Origin: an uncultured Roseicyclus sp.
Lineage (GTDB): Bacteria > Pseudomonadota > Alphaproteobacteria > Rhodobacterales > Rhodobacteraceae
Direction: 5' to 3'
DNA: 64,000 bases
Assembly: GCA_947494975.1 (NCBI GenBank)
Contig: CANLXA010000001.1
Location: forward strand, 744,001 to 808,000
Shown here: piece after piece, positions 53,883 to 60,913 of the stretch
Layout of the letters: each line of letters starts with the position of its first letter
Position numbering within the stretch: position 1 is the stretch's first letter
Program-made: the position numbers and the translations under genes
The notes under the pieces: generated by a model
Seen by the model: only the letters and a program-made list of their open reading frames with translations
What the model was told of the DNA's origin: nothing
The model's database searches: none

Positions 53883-54777
53883 TTGAGCCGTAATCCGTCG
53901 TCACCGGCTCAAGCAGATACGCTTGGCGAAAGTCGAGCACTCCGAATACGACACCACACATGGCTTCGTATTCCGGCTCCATGACGCGCATCTGGCTCAG
54001 GGTCCGTGGGCCCAAATCATCCGCAAACGCTCCGCCATCGACGGTCAATACGACGCGTAGCGCTTCCCCAGCCAAAGTCGGAATGCGGCTTGCGGGCAAA
54101 CCACACTCCAGCAGGTGGACCTGCTCCCGCACCCAGAACGTCGCGACCAACCCAACGATCCGTATGCCCGGCCCGTCGGGCGGGATCACGGCGACGGAAA
54201 AGTGTCCCAGACGCTCCGGGCCTAGCTCTCCGACCGTCGGAACCAACGGCGGCTGATCCCAGCGCCCGTCCGCCGGGCCCGCGCCCTCGGAAAGACAGTC
54301 ACTTTCAAGATCGGCATACAAGAGGTCCACGCCATCGAAGCGAAGACCTTCACCCAGGGCAGCTTCTGCGCGCGACATGAAATCCGTTGATCCCTGATCC
54401 AGATCGGAAAGGATCTGCAGCGCTGCCTCGCGTTGACGTATGCCCGGATAAAGTCCCCCCGCCCGATGGAAAGCTTCTGCATCCCTGATCCGATAGCGCG
54501 CCCTCAGGTGCACCGGGCATCCGTCCATATCCAGAACATCCGATGTGATGTGTTCCGGGCTGCGCGCAAAATAGAAAACACGCTCCAGATTGCGCGGAAC
54601 CTCGAGGTTGCGGGTGCGGCGGGGCAGAATGTCAACGACGTCACCGTTGCGCAGCAAAAGGGTGACTTGGTTGGACGGCGTCGAGATGGTTCGGGTTGAG
54701 GCCGGTCCGAACTGGACAAACCAGATTGCGGCCAACAAAGCCGCCCCACTAATGGCGGCCAGGTTCGAACGCTTCAC
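53863..54777 (-). CDS. Membrane protein with an SPFH/HflC-like domain
   Basis: The 304-residue protein has one N-terminal helix ([19 protein letters not shown]) and then a region that resembles the SPFH/prohibitin domain of Hfl[50 protein letters not shown] (about residues 85-115). It would face the periplasm. The C-terminal third shows no known domain. The GTG at 54777 after AAGGGCAAGG is preferred; a GTG at 54819 is possible. It converges on carB and overlaps it by 20 bases. The assignment is tentative. Confidence 0.55.
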   Translation of the reverse strand: MKRSNLAAISGAALLAAIWFVQFGPASTRTISTPSNQVTLLLRNGDVVDILPRRTRNLEVPRNLERVFYFARSPEHITSDVLDMDGCPVHLRARYRIRDAEAFHRAGGLYPGIRQREAALQILSDLDQGSTDFMSRAEAALGEGLRFDGVDLLYADLESDCLSEGAGPADGRWDQPPLVPTVGELGPERLGHFSVAVIPPDGPGIRIVGLVATFWVREQVHLLECGLPASRIPTLAGEALRVVLTVDGGAFADDLGPRTLSQMRVMEPEYEAMCGVVFGVLDFRQAYLLEPVTTDYGSITPATP

Positions 54778-54829
54778 GCCCCTTGCCCTTGCACAACCGC
54801 CACTGCCCGCTTCAAGCACCGCGGCAGGT

Positions 54830-55072
54830 TCAGCAATGTTCTCGCATCCAAGGCTCCAACCTCCTCAAATCCTCTCCGGGGAACTGCAGCGCAAACCTAA
54901 ACCGCTCCGGCCCCGCGCCGCCAGAATCCTTCGTCTTTTGGCTCACCAATGTGTTCGCCTGACCAGCCGCGCAAGCCGACGCCCCACACCACAACACCTC
55001 TATCGTGTCCCAATTGCATGGCGCCACAATATCTCCGTTCTCTGATATGAATCCAAAGGCCCTCACTAACAA
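54830..55072 (-). CDS. Possible small protein upstream of the SPFH-like gene
   Basis: An 80-residue frame starts at a TTG at 55072, 13 bases after GGAGGTGATC, a near-perfect Shine-Dalgarno sequence, and ends 10 bases before the alternative start of the SPFH-like gene. The product (LVRAFGFISENGDIVAP, then VLWCGASACAAGQANTL and FALQFPGEDLRRLEPW) has balanced composition. An upstream frame ending CSTQWVDPGRTEVIEVVC overlaps its start, so this could also be a frameshifted longer gene. I do not recognise it. Confidence 0.35.
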   Translation of the reverse strand: MLVRAFGFISENGDIVAPCNWDTIEVLWCGASACAAGQANTLVSQKTKDSGGAGPERFRFALQFPGEDLRRLEPWMREHC

Positions 55073-55188
55073 ACCACTTCGATCACCTCCGTCCTGCCCG
55101 GATCAACCCATTGTGTGCTGCACGCATTACGGCCCGCGACCTGGCATTCTCCCACACCCAACACCCGCACCCAAAACGTAAACGTCAA

Positions 55189-55250
55189 GTTAACGCAAAC
55201 CTCTTTACCCGCAAAAACAACCACTTAACCCATATGTGCAAGCTTGCACA
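55189..55250 (-). promoter_or_regulatory. Palindrome plus TTAA-rich element, copy 4
   Basis: TGTGCAAGCTTGCACA (55235-55250) is a perfect palindrome. On the minus strand it is followed by GGGTTAAGTGGTTGTTTTTG and, 35 bases after the first TTAA, a second TTAAC. The layout matches 25678-25741 closely. It lies 85 bp upstream of the protease gene (plus strand) and 117 bp upstream of the small ORF (minus strand). Confidence 0.5.
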
Positions 55251-55333
55251 TTTCGCTCCACCCGCACACCCCTTGCCCCGCCTGCCTTCCTCCTCCTACC
55301 CTCGCCGCATCCGCTCAAACGAAGGCCCCGCCC

Positions 55334-56497
55334 ATGCGCCCCCTCCTCCTCATCGCCCTTGTTGTTCTCCCCACCCAAGCCCTCGCGCAGGACACCTCCC
55401 TGCCCCCCACCTTCGGCGAGGTTGCCCTCACCTCGAACTTCCAGCCCGATCCCAACCGTACCCAACTCCAGGCCGGCGGCGCGATCCGGGCCGAGTATAC
55501 CGACGCCGTCACCGGCACCCGCTGCGTCGGCCATTTCGCCGACGCGCCCGATCTGCGCCTGCAATTCACCACCGCCGATTTCGGCTTCCCCCTCTCCTTC
55601 TACGTCGACGCGCGCGAGGATACCGTCCTCCTCGTCGCCACGCCTGACGGCAGCTTCCACTGCAATGACGACAGCCTCGGCCTGAACCCCGCGCTCAGCT
55701 TCGAGGAGCCGCAGGCGGGCGAGTACAACATCTGGGTCGGCACCTATGCCGAAACCGGATCGGACTTTCCGCTGGCCGAACTGGGCATCACCGAGCTCGA
55801 CCCGCGCATCCAGAGCCTGGAGCGCGCCTTCTTCGGCCACGATGACCGCGTCATCATCGACGCCACAACCGCGCCGTGGAACATGATCGGCTTCGTTGAC
55901 CTGTCCGAGGCGAATTGCACCGGCACGCTGATCGGCCCCGCCACGGTCGTCACCTCCGCCCATTGCATCGCCGAGAACGGCGAAATCACCACGCCCCCGG
56001 TGGAATTCCTCGCCGGGTTCCAGAACGGCGAATTCGTCGCCCGCTCCGGCGTCTCCGGCTTCCACGTCGCCCCGGGCTACCTGGATGGCGAGCAGGAGGG
56101 CACCGATTACGCCTTCATCTACCTGACCGACCCGATCGGGGAGCAGCTCGGCTGGATGGATGTGGGCGTGCTGACCCCGACGGAAGTGTCCGAGCTTCAG
56201 GCCGGCCGCGGCCCCGATATCCTGCAGGCGGGCTACAGCTATGACCAGCAAGGCGTGCTGACCGGCAACCTCGATTGCCCCTTCATCGAACTGGGTGGCG
56301 AAAACACCCTGATCCACCAATGCGACACGCTGCAGGGCGACAGCGGCTCGCCGCTGTTCATCGCCGACGGGGACCGCTACCGCCTCATCGGCGTGGAATC
56401 GCGCACCGATGATCAGCCGGACCAGGAATTCGACCGCAACGTCGCCATGTATACGGATTACGTGCTGGAGGAACTCGCGACCCTCCCGCCGCGGTAG
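55334..56497 (+). CDS. Secreted trypsin-like serine protease with N-terminal accessory domain
   Basis: The 387-residue protein has a signal peptide (LLLIALVVLPTQALA), an N-terminal beta-rich domain (about 20-150, similar in position to pre-peptidase domains) and a trypsin domain (165-385). The triad is visible: His in VTSAHC, Asp in EGTDYAFIYL and Ser in LQGDSGSPLF. It acts outside the cytoplasm. The ATG at 55334 is chosen because it opens the signal peptide. Confidence 0.85.
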   Translation: MRPLLLIALVVLPTQALAQDTSLPPTFGEVALTSNFQPDPNRTQLQAGGAIRAEYTDAVTGTRCVGHFADAPDLRLQFTTADFGFPLSFYVDAREDTVLLVATPDGSFHCNDDSLGLNPALSFEEPQAGEYNIWVGTYAETGSDFPLAELGITELDPRIQSLERAFFGHDDRVIIDATTAPWNMIGFVDLSEANCTGTLIGPATVVTSAHCIAENGEITTPPVEFLAGFQNGEFVARSGVSGFHVAPGYLDGEQEGTDYAFIYLTDPIGEQLGWMDVGVLTPTEVSELQAGRGPDILQAGYSYDQQGVLTGNLDCPFIELGGENTLIHQCDTLQGDSGSPLFIADGDRYRLIGVESRTDDQPDQEFDRNVAMYTDYVLEELATLPPR

Positions 56498-56699
56498 GGT
56501 GAGTGGGTGAAGACGGGTAGTCCCCGGGGGCCACGTTCGCATCACGCCTGAAGCAGCGGCGATGGCCGATTTGACGTGGCCGTAGGCGCTATAGGGGTGG
56601 GCGAACGATTGGAGGTTAATATTCCAAATCGGCGCGTCGCACCTGGCTAAAGGTCAGTCTACCTGCGGCGTTTTCACAGGCACCACTCTGACTTATTTT

Positions 56700-57488
56700 T
56701 CATATTAGGTCCGACGGCTTGGGCGGTATTGTTGGCCAAAGACGCGCAATCTGTTGAGCTGCCGCAATAACCGTCTTCTCGCGCGTTCGATGATCACTTG
56801 GATACTCGATAGCCTCTCGCAGGCGTACGTCCCAGACCACCGACCGTTTTCGATCGAAATGCTGCAGGGCTAACCCTTGCCGCTCCATTAACATCCAACC
56901 CATTACCAGCAAATATCTTGCCGTTTCCCGCCTAAACGTCTCGCGCCTTTCTCGAGTTTCGGGTCGAGCACAGTCATCGGGGTTCGGCGCCTTTTGAGCT
57001 CTGATAAACACCACGCCGGTCTTCCCGTCCGAGGTTCCCGGATGGCCGCCAATAAGGAGATCAGGCTGTACGGACAGCGTGAGTCCAGAAACGTCGAACC
57101 TATCAAACCTTGAAGCGGTACTTAAAGGCAGTGAATCTACCCCCCAGACTTGTTTGTTTGCCCAAAACAAATCCAGAACTTCGACGCACCGAGCCGCTTC
57201 ATCTCGCTGGCCATCAGTCCAAACTGAGTTGTTGGATTTATCTTCAAGTGCCTCACGTCCTCTGACAAATGCTTTCGCATCCCTGCTCATATCTGCGGCG
57301 TAATGCCGGATTACGTTCAGGGCCTCAGTGTTCTTAGGTGTGACAATTCTGTTCTGAAAGCGCTGGTCATGAAGGACGCTGCCTTGCTGGACCGGATTGG
57401 ACACGATAAATTCGGCCAATCCATAAGCGCTAACCTGGGGGTTCAACCGCTCCCGAATGTCGGGACGCAACAGGTGGGGCTTAGCCAT
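56700..57488 (-). CDS. Protein of unknown function, lower GC, head-to-head with a small gene
   Basis: The 262-residue protein (MAKPHLLRPDIRERL) is soluble, with a central region VQPDLLIGGHPG about 15 residues before a VVFIRAQK strand, which is loosely like a PD-(D/E)XK nuclease core but lacks the usual ExK. I would not assign function. The gene is AT-richer than its neighbours, a sign of transfer. Its ATG at 57488 overlaps the ATG of the plus-strand gene by two bases; AAAAGG lies eight bases upstream. The 202-bp gap after it (56498-56699) holds nothing I can support. Confidence 0.6.
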   Translation of the reverse strand: MAKPHLLRPDIRERLNPQVSAYGLAEFIVSNPVQQGSVLHDQRFQNRIVTPKNTEALNVIRHYAADMSRDAKAFVRGREALEDKSNNSVWTDGQRDEAARCVEVLDLFWANKQVWGVDSLPLSTASRFDRFDVSGLTLSVQPDLLIGGHPGTSDGKTGVVFIRAQKAPNPDDCARPETRERRETFRRETARYLLVMGWMLMERQGLALQHFDRKRSVVWDVRLREAIEYPSDHRTREKTVIAAAQQIARLWPTIPPKPSDLI

Positions 57489-57729
57489 GAATGATACCTT
57501 TTCTGCCTCGGTGGATGAGTTTAGAACTCTTTATCTGACAGAAATTAGCAGGAGAACGTTCGAAGAACAATGTTTGGAATCTTTGGATAACGATGGAGGC
57601 CTTTTCGTTGTCTTAGAGGACGTTCGGACTCGCTCGTTTCAGGTATTGGCCAAAGCAAATTGTTGGTCCTCTGGCGCGGCTTTAATAGAGATGATGACAC
57701 GGGCTAACGGCAAACTATCTGCGGTTTAG
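57487..57729 (+). CDS. Small protein of unknown function, head-to-head partner
   Basis: The 80-residue protein (MNDTFSASVDEFRTLYL) is acidic and helical, with a mixed C-terminus. AGGTGG lies nine bases before the ATG. Its codon use is as AT-rich as the divergent gene. The shared start site means that its promoter must lie inside the other gene, and the reverse is true as well. The two may be a transferred pair, but no family is recognised. Confidence 0.5.
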   Translation: MNDTFSASVDEFRTLYLTEISRRTFEEQCLESLDNDGGLFVVLEDVRTRSFQVLAKANCWSSGAALIEMMTRANGKLSAV

Positions 57730-58035
57730 CTTTCCGGTGCTGTTGGTGTTTAGGTGAGCGCCAGCCCGCGGGGTAGCGCATGCAACATCTGTTACACCCA
57801 CTTTACCCCAGCCAACCCCGTCCCCGCCCAATCCGACATACTACACCTGCAAAAGCGCCACCCTGATGGGGCGGGCTGGCGCTGGCCTGGACGCGCTTTA
57901 GCGCGGGAACCGGCAGCGCATCTCCTTTGAGATGCGTGAGAGGCGGCGCCTTCGGCTTGAGTCCGGGCTGATCATCGCTCGTCTCGTGGGGTGGGACCTG
58001 TCGCCGGATCTCGATCAAGGACGACGTCAATCCCC
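57730..58035. other. 306-bp gap without a supported gene
   Basis: The sequence returns to high GC. It contains a hairpin GCATCTC/GAGATGC near 57918-57935 and a plus-strand stretch (SFEMRERRRLRLESGLIIARLVG) that vaguely resembles the N-terminus of IS30-type transposases. The match is too weak to call a remnant. Confidence 0.3.
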
Positions 58036-58428
58036 TCACTCCTCCCGCGCCCGCGCCATGTCGCCCCACTCGGGCCGTCTGCTGCCTTCGAACATCGGGT
58101 CGCGGAACATGTCGAGCGTCTCGTCGCCTTGCAGCAGCCCCATCAGTTTCGCATGCATGAATGATCGCAGCACCGCGTTCATGCGCGGTTGATATCCCGG
58201 CCCCATCGAACGGAACCATTTCAGGACATCCTCATCGACCGAGAAGCAGATCTTCGTCTTTGCGCTTTCCCGGCGCGACGCGATGTCGTGCCACGCGGTC
58301 GGCACCCGCCCGTTCATCGCGATGGCGTTGTGCATGTCGTATTCGAACCGTCGCATCGCATCGACCATGTAGTAATGGTGATGCCGCTCGGTCTTGTTCG
58401 GTGATTTGTCGACGAATTTGGTGTGCAT
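58036..58428 (-). CDS. Orphan BrnA-like antitoxin-domain protein
   Basis: The 130-residue protein has the BrnA/CopG-like ribbon-helix-helix signature SVDEDVLKWFRSMGPGYQPRMNAVLRSFM at about residues 62-90. BrnA normally follows the toxin gene brnT and represses the operon. No brnT-like frame is found within the upstream 100 bp, where proS ends. An N-terminal extension of about 55 residues is unusual. It may be an antitoxin that lost its toxin, or a DNA-binding regulator. A 38-bp repeat element lies 72 bp upstream. Confidence 0.72.
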   Translation of the reverse strand: MHTKFVDKSPNKTERHHHYYMVDAMRRFEYDMHNAIAMNGRVPTAWHDIASRRESAKTKICFSVDEDVLKWFRSMGPGYQPRMNAVLRSFMHAKLMGLLQGDETLDMFRDPMFEGSRRPEWGDMARAREE

Positions 58429-58499
58429 CTGTCCGGCCCCTCAACCCTCAAGGCGGCCAGACTCTCGCAACTTTCTTAAAATTCGATGGATGTCGCGCA

Positions 58500-58537
58500 G
58501 ATATACCGGAGATATCCTTCAGATATACCGGTTCTAT
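58500..58537. repeat. Dispersed 38-bp element with direct GATATACCG repeats, copy 2
   Basis: GATATACCG at 58500-58508 and 58522-58530, again 22 bp apart, with GATATCC between and TTCTAT after. It matches 36394-36431 at all but about five positions. It overlaps the proS stop codon and lies upstream of the BrnA-like gene. Confidence 0.6.
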
Positions 58538-59892
58538 ACCGCCGCATTTACCGGTTTGTGGGCCTCGTAAACCTCCGCCACCCGCGCCACTGCGGCCTCG
58601 GGTGACAGCTCCTCGCTCTCCCCCGTCCGGCGGCTCGTCAGCTCCACCACGCCGTTTTTCAGGCCCCGCGGCCCCACGGTGATCCGCCACGGCAGCCCGA
58701 TCAGGTCCATGGTCGCGAACTTGCCGCCCGCCCGTTCGTTCCGATCGTCGTAGAGCGGCTCTAAACCGTGTGATTCCAAGGCTTTATAGAGCGCCTCACA
58801 GGCCGCATCGGCCTCCGCATCGCCCTGTTTCAGGTTCACGATCCCGCAATGGAACGGCGTCACACCCTCGGGCCAGATGATCCCGTTCTCGTCGTGGCTG
58901 GCCTCGATGATCGCGCCCATCAACCGGCTCACCCCGATCCCGTGGGAGCCCATATGCACAGGCACTTTGTTGCCATCCGCATCCTGCACCGTGGCGTCCA
59001 GCGGATCCGAGTATTTCGTCCCGAAATAGAAGATCTGCCCCACCTCGATCCCCCGCGCAACCCGTTGACGTTGCTCGGGAATTTTCGCGAACTCCGCGGC
59101 GTCATGGGTCTCGTCGGTGCGCGCATAGCGGCTGGTGAACTCGTCCAGAACAGCCCGGCATTGCTCCACGGAATCGTAGTCGATCTCCCGGTCGCCGAAT
59201 TTCAGATCGGTGATCTGGGCGTCATAAAACACCTCCGACTCGCCGGTATCCGCCAGCACCAGGAATTCATGGGTATCATCACCGCCAATCGGCCCGGAAT
59301 CCGCCCGCATCGGGATCGCCTGCAGCCCCATCCGCTCATAGGTCCTGAGATACGACACAAGGTGGCGATTGTACGCGTGCAGCGCGTCTTCCTTCGTCAA
59401 ATCAAAGTTGTATCCGTCTTTCATCAGGAACTCACGCCCCCGCATCACGCCAAACCGCGGCCGCATCTCGTCCCGGAATTTCCATTGGATGTGGTAGAGC
59501 GTGAGCGGCAGATCCTTGTAGCTCGACACATGGGCCCGGAAGATGTCGGTGATCATCTCCTCATTCGTCGGACCATAGAGCATATCGCGATCCTGCCGGT
59601 CGCGGATCCGCAGGAGCTCGGCGCCATAGGCATCGTAGCGTCCGGATTCCTTCCACAAATCAGCCGGTTGGATCGTCGGCATCAGCATCGGGATATGGCC
59701 CGCGCGGATCTGTTCCTCATGCACGATCCGCTCGATCTTGCGCAGAACCTTGTAGCCCATCGGAAGCCACGAATAGATCCCCGCGCTCGACTGTTTGATC
59801 AACCCCGCGCGCAGCATCAACCGGTGGCTGACAATCTGTGCCTCGGCGGGCGTTTCCTTGAGGACAGGCAGAAAATAGCGGGAGAGGCGCAT
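58534..59892 (-). CDS. proS: Prolyl-tRNA synthetase, short alphaproteobacterial form
   Basis: The 452-residue class II synthetase charges tRNA-Pro. It begins [19 protein letters not shown] and has motif 2 at [21 protein letters not shown], the HEFLVL segment, and [15 protein letters not shown] for motif 3. It lacks the roughly 180-residue INS editing domain of E. coli ProRS (572 residues), which is normal for alphaproteobacteria; a separate ProX would then edit alanine errors. It follows the micropeptide operon by 58 bp on the same strand. Confidence 0.96.
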   Translation of the reverse strand: MRLSRYFLPVLKETPAEAQIVSHRLMLRAGLIKQSSAGIYSWLPMGYKVLRKIERIVHEEQIRAGHIPMLMPTIQPADLWKESGRYDAYGAELLRIRDRQDRDMLYGPTNEEMITDIFRAHVSSYKDLPLTLYHIQWKFRDEMRPRFGVMRGREFLMKDGYNFDLTKEDALHAYNRHLVSYLRTYERMGLQAIPMRADSGPIGGDDTHEFLVLADTGESEVFYDAQITDLKFGDREIDYDSVEQCRAVLDEFTSRYARTDETHDAAEFAKIPEQRQRVARGIEVGQIFYFGTKYSDPLDATVQDADGNKVPVHMGSHGIGVSRLMGAIIEASHDENGIIWPEGVTPFHCGIVNLKQGDAEADAACEALYKALESHGLEPLYDDRNERAGGKFATMDLIGLPWRITVGPRGLKNGVVELTSRRTGESEELSPEAAVARVAEVYEAHKPVNAAV

Positions 59893-59950
59893 TGTGGCGG
59901 TACCCTTGGGAGATCAACGTTTCCGCCGGTCTACGCCAAAGAAAATGGGC

Positions 59951-60154
59951 TCACAAGTTCTCACGGCCCGACGCGCCGCCGGTCTGGAATTCGTCAGGTG
60001 CGGGGGGTGCAGGGCGGTCAATGCCCCAACCGCCGGTCGGGGTGCCAAACACGCCCGCATCGGCCAGCGGTGTGGAAGCCAGAAGGATCGCCATTGCGAA
60101 GGCGAGTGCCCCGAACGTGCCCATGGTAAGGAAGGTGATCCGCTCAAGGGTCAT
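59951..60154 (-). CDS. Small exported or membrane protein with GGWGIDRPAP motif, copy 1
   Basis: The 67-residue product has one hydrophobic segment (FGALAFAMAILLAST) ending in an ADA site near residue 33, which would allow signal-peptide cleavage. The predicted released peptide of about 34 residues starts GVFGTPTGGWGIDRPAPPAP. The motif is shared with the next gene upstream. I know no family for it. It lies three bases after that gene and 58 bp before proS. Confidence 0.65.
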   Translation of the reverse strand: MTLERITFLTMGTFGALAFAMAILLASTPLADAGVFGTPTGGWGIDRPAPPAPDEFQTGGASGRENL

Positions 60155-60157
60155 GGC

Positions 60158-60343
60158 TCAGGCAAGGCCTCCCCGTGTGGGGCCGGGGCCATGTGTTTCA
60201 GGCGTGGGCATAGGGGCGGGCCGGTCGATCCCCCAGCCGCCCACAGGCGTCTCCATCAGCCCGGCCTGCGCCAGGCCGATACCGGCTAGCGTGACCAGAA
60301 GGGCCAGCGTGGCAATCAGATGGAGGCGTCCGGGTGTCGTCAT
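60158..60343 (-). CDS. Small exported or membrane protein with GGWGIDRPAP motif, copy 2
   Basis: The 61-residue product has a signal-like helix (LIATLALLVTLAGIGLAQA) with an AQA site at residues 25-27, then GLMETPVGGWGIDRPAPMP and a Gly/Pro-rich tail. It is a tandem paralogue of the protein at 59951-60154: TPxGGWGIDRPAP is identical but for one residue. Its ATG lies one base after the TAG of the upstream gene, so translation is coupled. Confidence 0.65.
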   Translation of the reverse strand: MTTPGRLHLIATLALLVTLAGIGLAQAGLMETPVGGWGIDRPAPMPTPETHGPGPTRGGLA

Positions 60344-60344
60344 G

Positions 60345-60524
60345 CTAGAGGTCTTCCGAAATATCATCCATCGCGTCCGGCGCGGTCACCGCGCTGACGG
60401 CGGTGGGCGCAACCAGCGGAACCGATGCAGCGGCATTCGCGGAACGCATCCCGAAGAACACCGCCAATCCGGCCCCGACGATCAAAAGCACAAGCGTGGC
60501 AGTCAGGATGTTCATGGTCGACAT
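60345..60524 (-). CDS. Small single-helix membrane protein
   Basis: The 59-residue product has an N-terminal helix (ILTATLVLLIVGAGLAVFFG), an Ala/Val/Pro-rich middle and an acidic C-terminus (DAMDDISEDL). GGAG and AGGAGCTG precede the ATG at 60524. It heads the three-gene micropeptide operon. The motif AATCCCTACC (minus strand GGTAGGGATT) lies 69 bases upstream of its start. Confidence 0.65.
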   Translation of the reverse strand: MSTMNILTATLVLLIVGAGLAVFFGMRSANAAASVPLVAPTAVSAVTAPDAMDDISEDL

Positions 60525-60593
60525 TGGGGCAGCTCCTTCTCTCTCTCCGATGAACCCATCATAGGCGCCCGCGCAGAGCCGCGACAGGCAGGC

Positions 60594-60603
60594 AATCCCT
60601 ACC
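60594..60603 (-). promoter_or_regulatory. Shared GGTAGGGATT motif upstream of the 59-residue gene
   Basis: On the minus strand GGTAGGGATT ends 69 bases before the ATG at 60524. The same ten bases end 72 bases before the ATG at 60825. A TTAA lies 9-11 bases further upstream in both places. Equal spacing suggests a common promoter element. Confidence 0.45.
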
Positions 60604-60620
60604 TTCGGCACCTTAACCAA

Positions 60621-60651
60621 CAGAAAAAAGCGGCCCCAATGAAGGGGCCGC
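60621..60651 (-). terminator. Rho-independent terminator after the 32-residue gene
   Basis: GCGGCCCC-TTCATT-GGGGCCGC followed by TTTTTT on the minus strand is a textbook terminator, 75 bases after the stop at 60727. It makes the 32-residue gene a separate transcription unit. Confidence 0.92.
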
Positions 60652-60726
60652 GAGGGAAGGGAACAAGGGATCGGTGCAGCGGGACTAAGGGACAAAAGCC
60701 CGCCGCACCTTCAGGGACAAGTAGCG

Positions 60727-60825
60727 TCAGAACGCTCCGTTGGAGACGGGGGTTGTCAGCATGACCGAAAACATCACGAGGATCACCAGAATGGCAGAAC
60801 AAGCGATGTAATTCAGGGCGGTCAT
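60727..60825 (-). CDS. 32-residue membrane micropeptide
   Basis: A 33-codon frame starts at the ATG at 60825, preceded by GGAGGAGACC, and ends with TGA. The product MTALNYIACSAILVILVMF then SVMLTTPVSNGAF is a single membrane helix. The gene is too short for usual gene finders, but it has a strong ribosome site, a perfect terminator and an upstream motif shared with the operon at 60524. I infer a real, separately transcribed membrane micropeptide. Confidence 0.7.
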   Translation of the reverse strand: MTALNYIACSAILVILVMFSVMLTTPVSNGAF

Positions 60826-60897
60826 TGCAGGTCTCCTCCGAAGCGTTCTTCCGCGAAACCATAGCTAGGCCAGGCGCGTGCTGAACTCTATTGCGGG

Positions 60898-60907
60898 AAT
60901 CCCTACC
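60898..60907 (-). promoter_or_regulatory. Shared GGTAGGGATT motif upstream of the 32-residue gene
   Basis: This is the second copy of the motif at 60594-60603, 72 bases before the ATG at 60825 and a few bases after the ppx stop. The sequence around it reads TTAACCAAAGGGTAGGGATT on the minus strand. Confidence 0.45.
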
Positions 60908-60913
60908 CTTTGG

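Noticed and set aside
55235-55260. Small frames starting MCKLAH at the palindromes
   Set aside because: The palindrome reads the same on both strands and generates the start by chance; the downstream codons do not look like protein.
57890-58030. IS30-like transposase N-terminal remnant
   Set aside because: Only a loose resemblance (SFEMRERRRLRLESG) with no terminal repeats or other transposase part.
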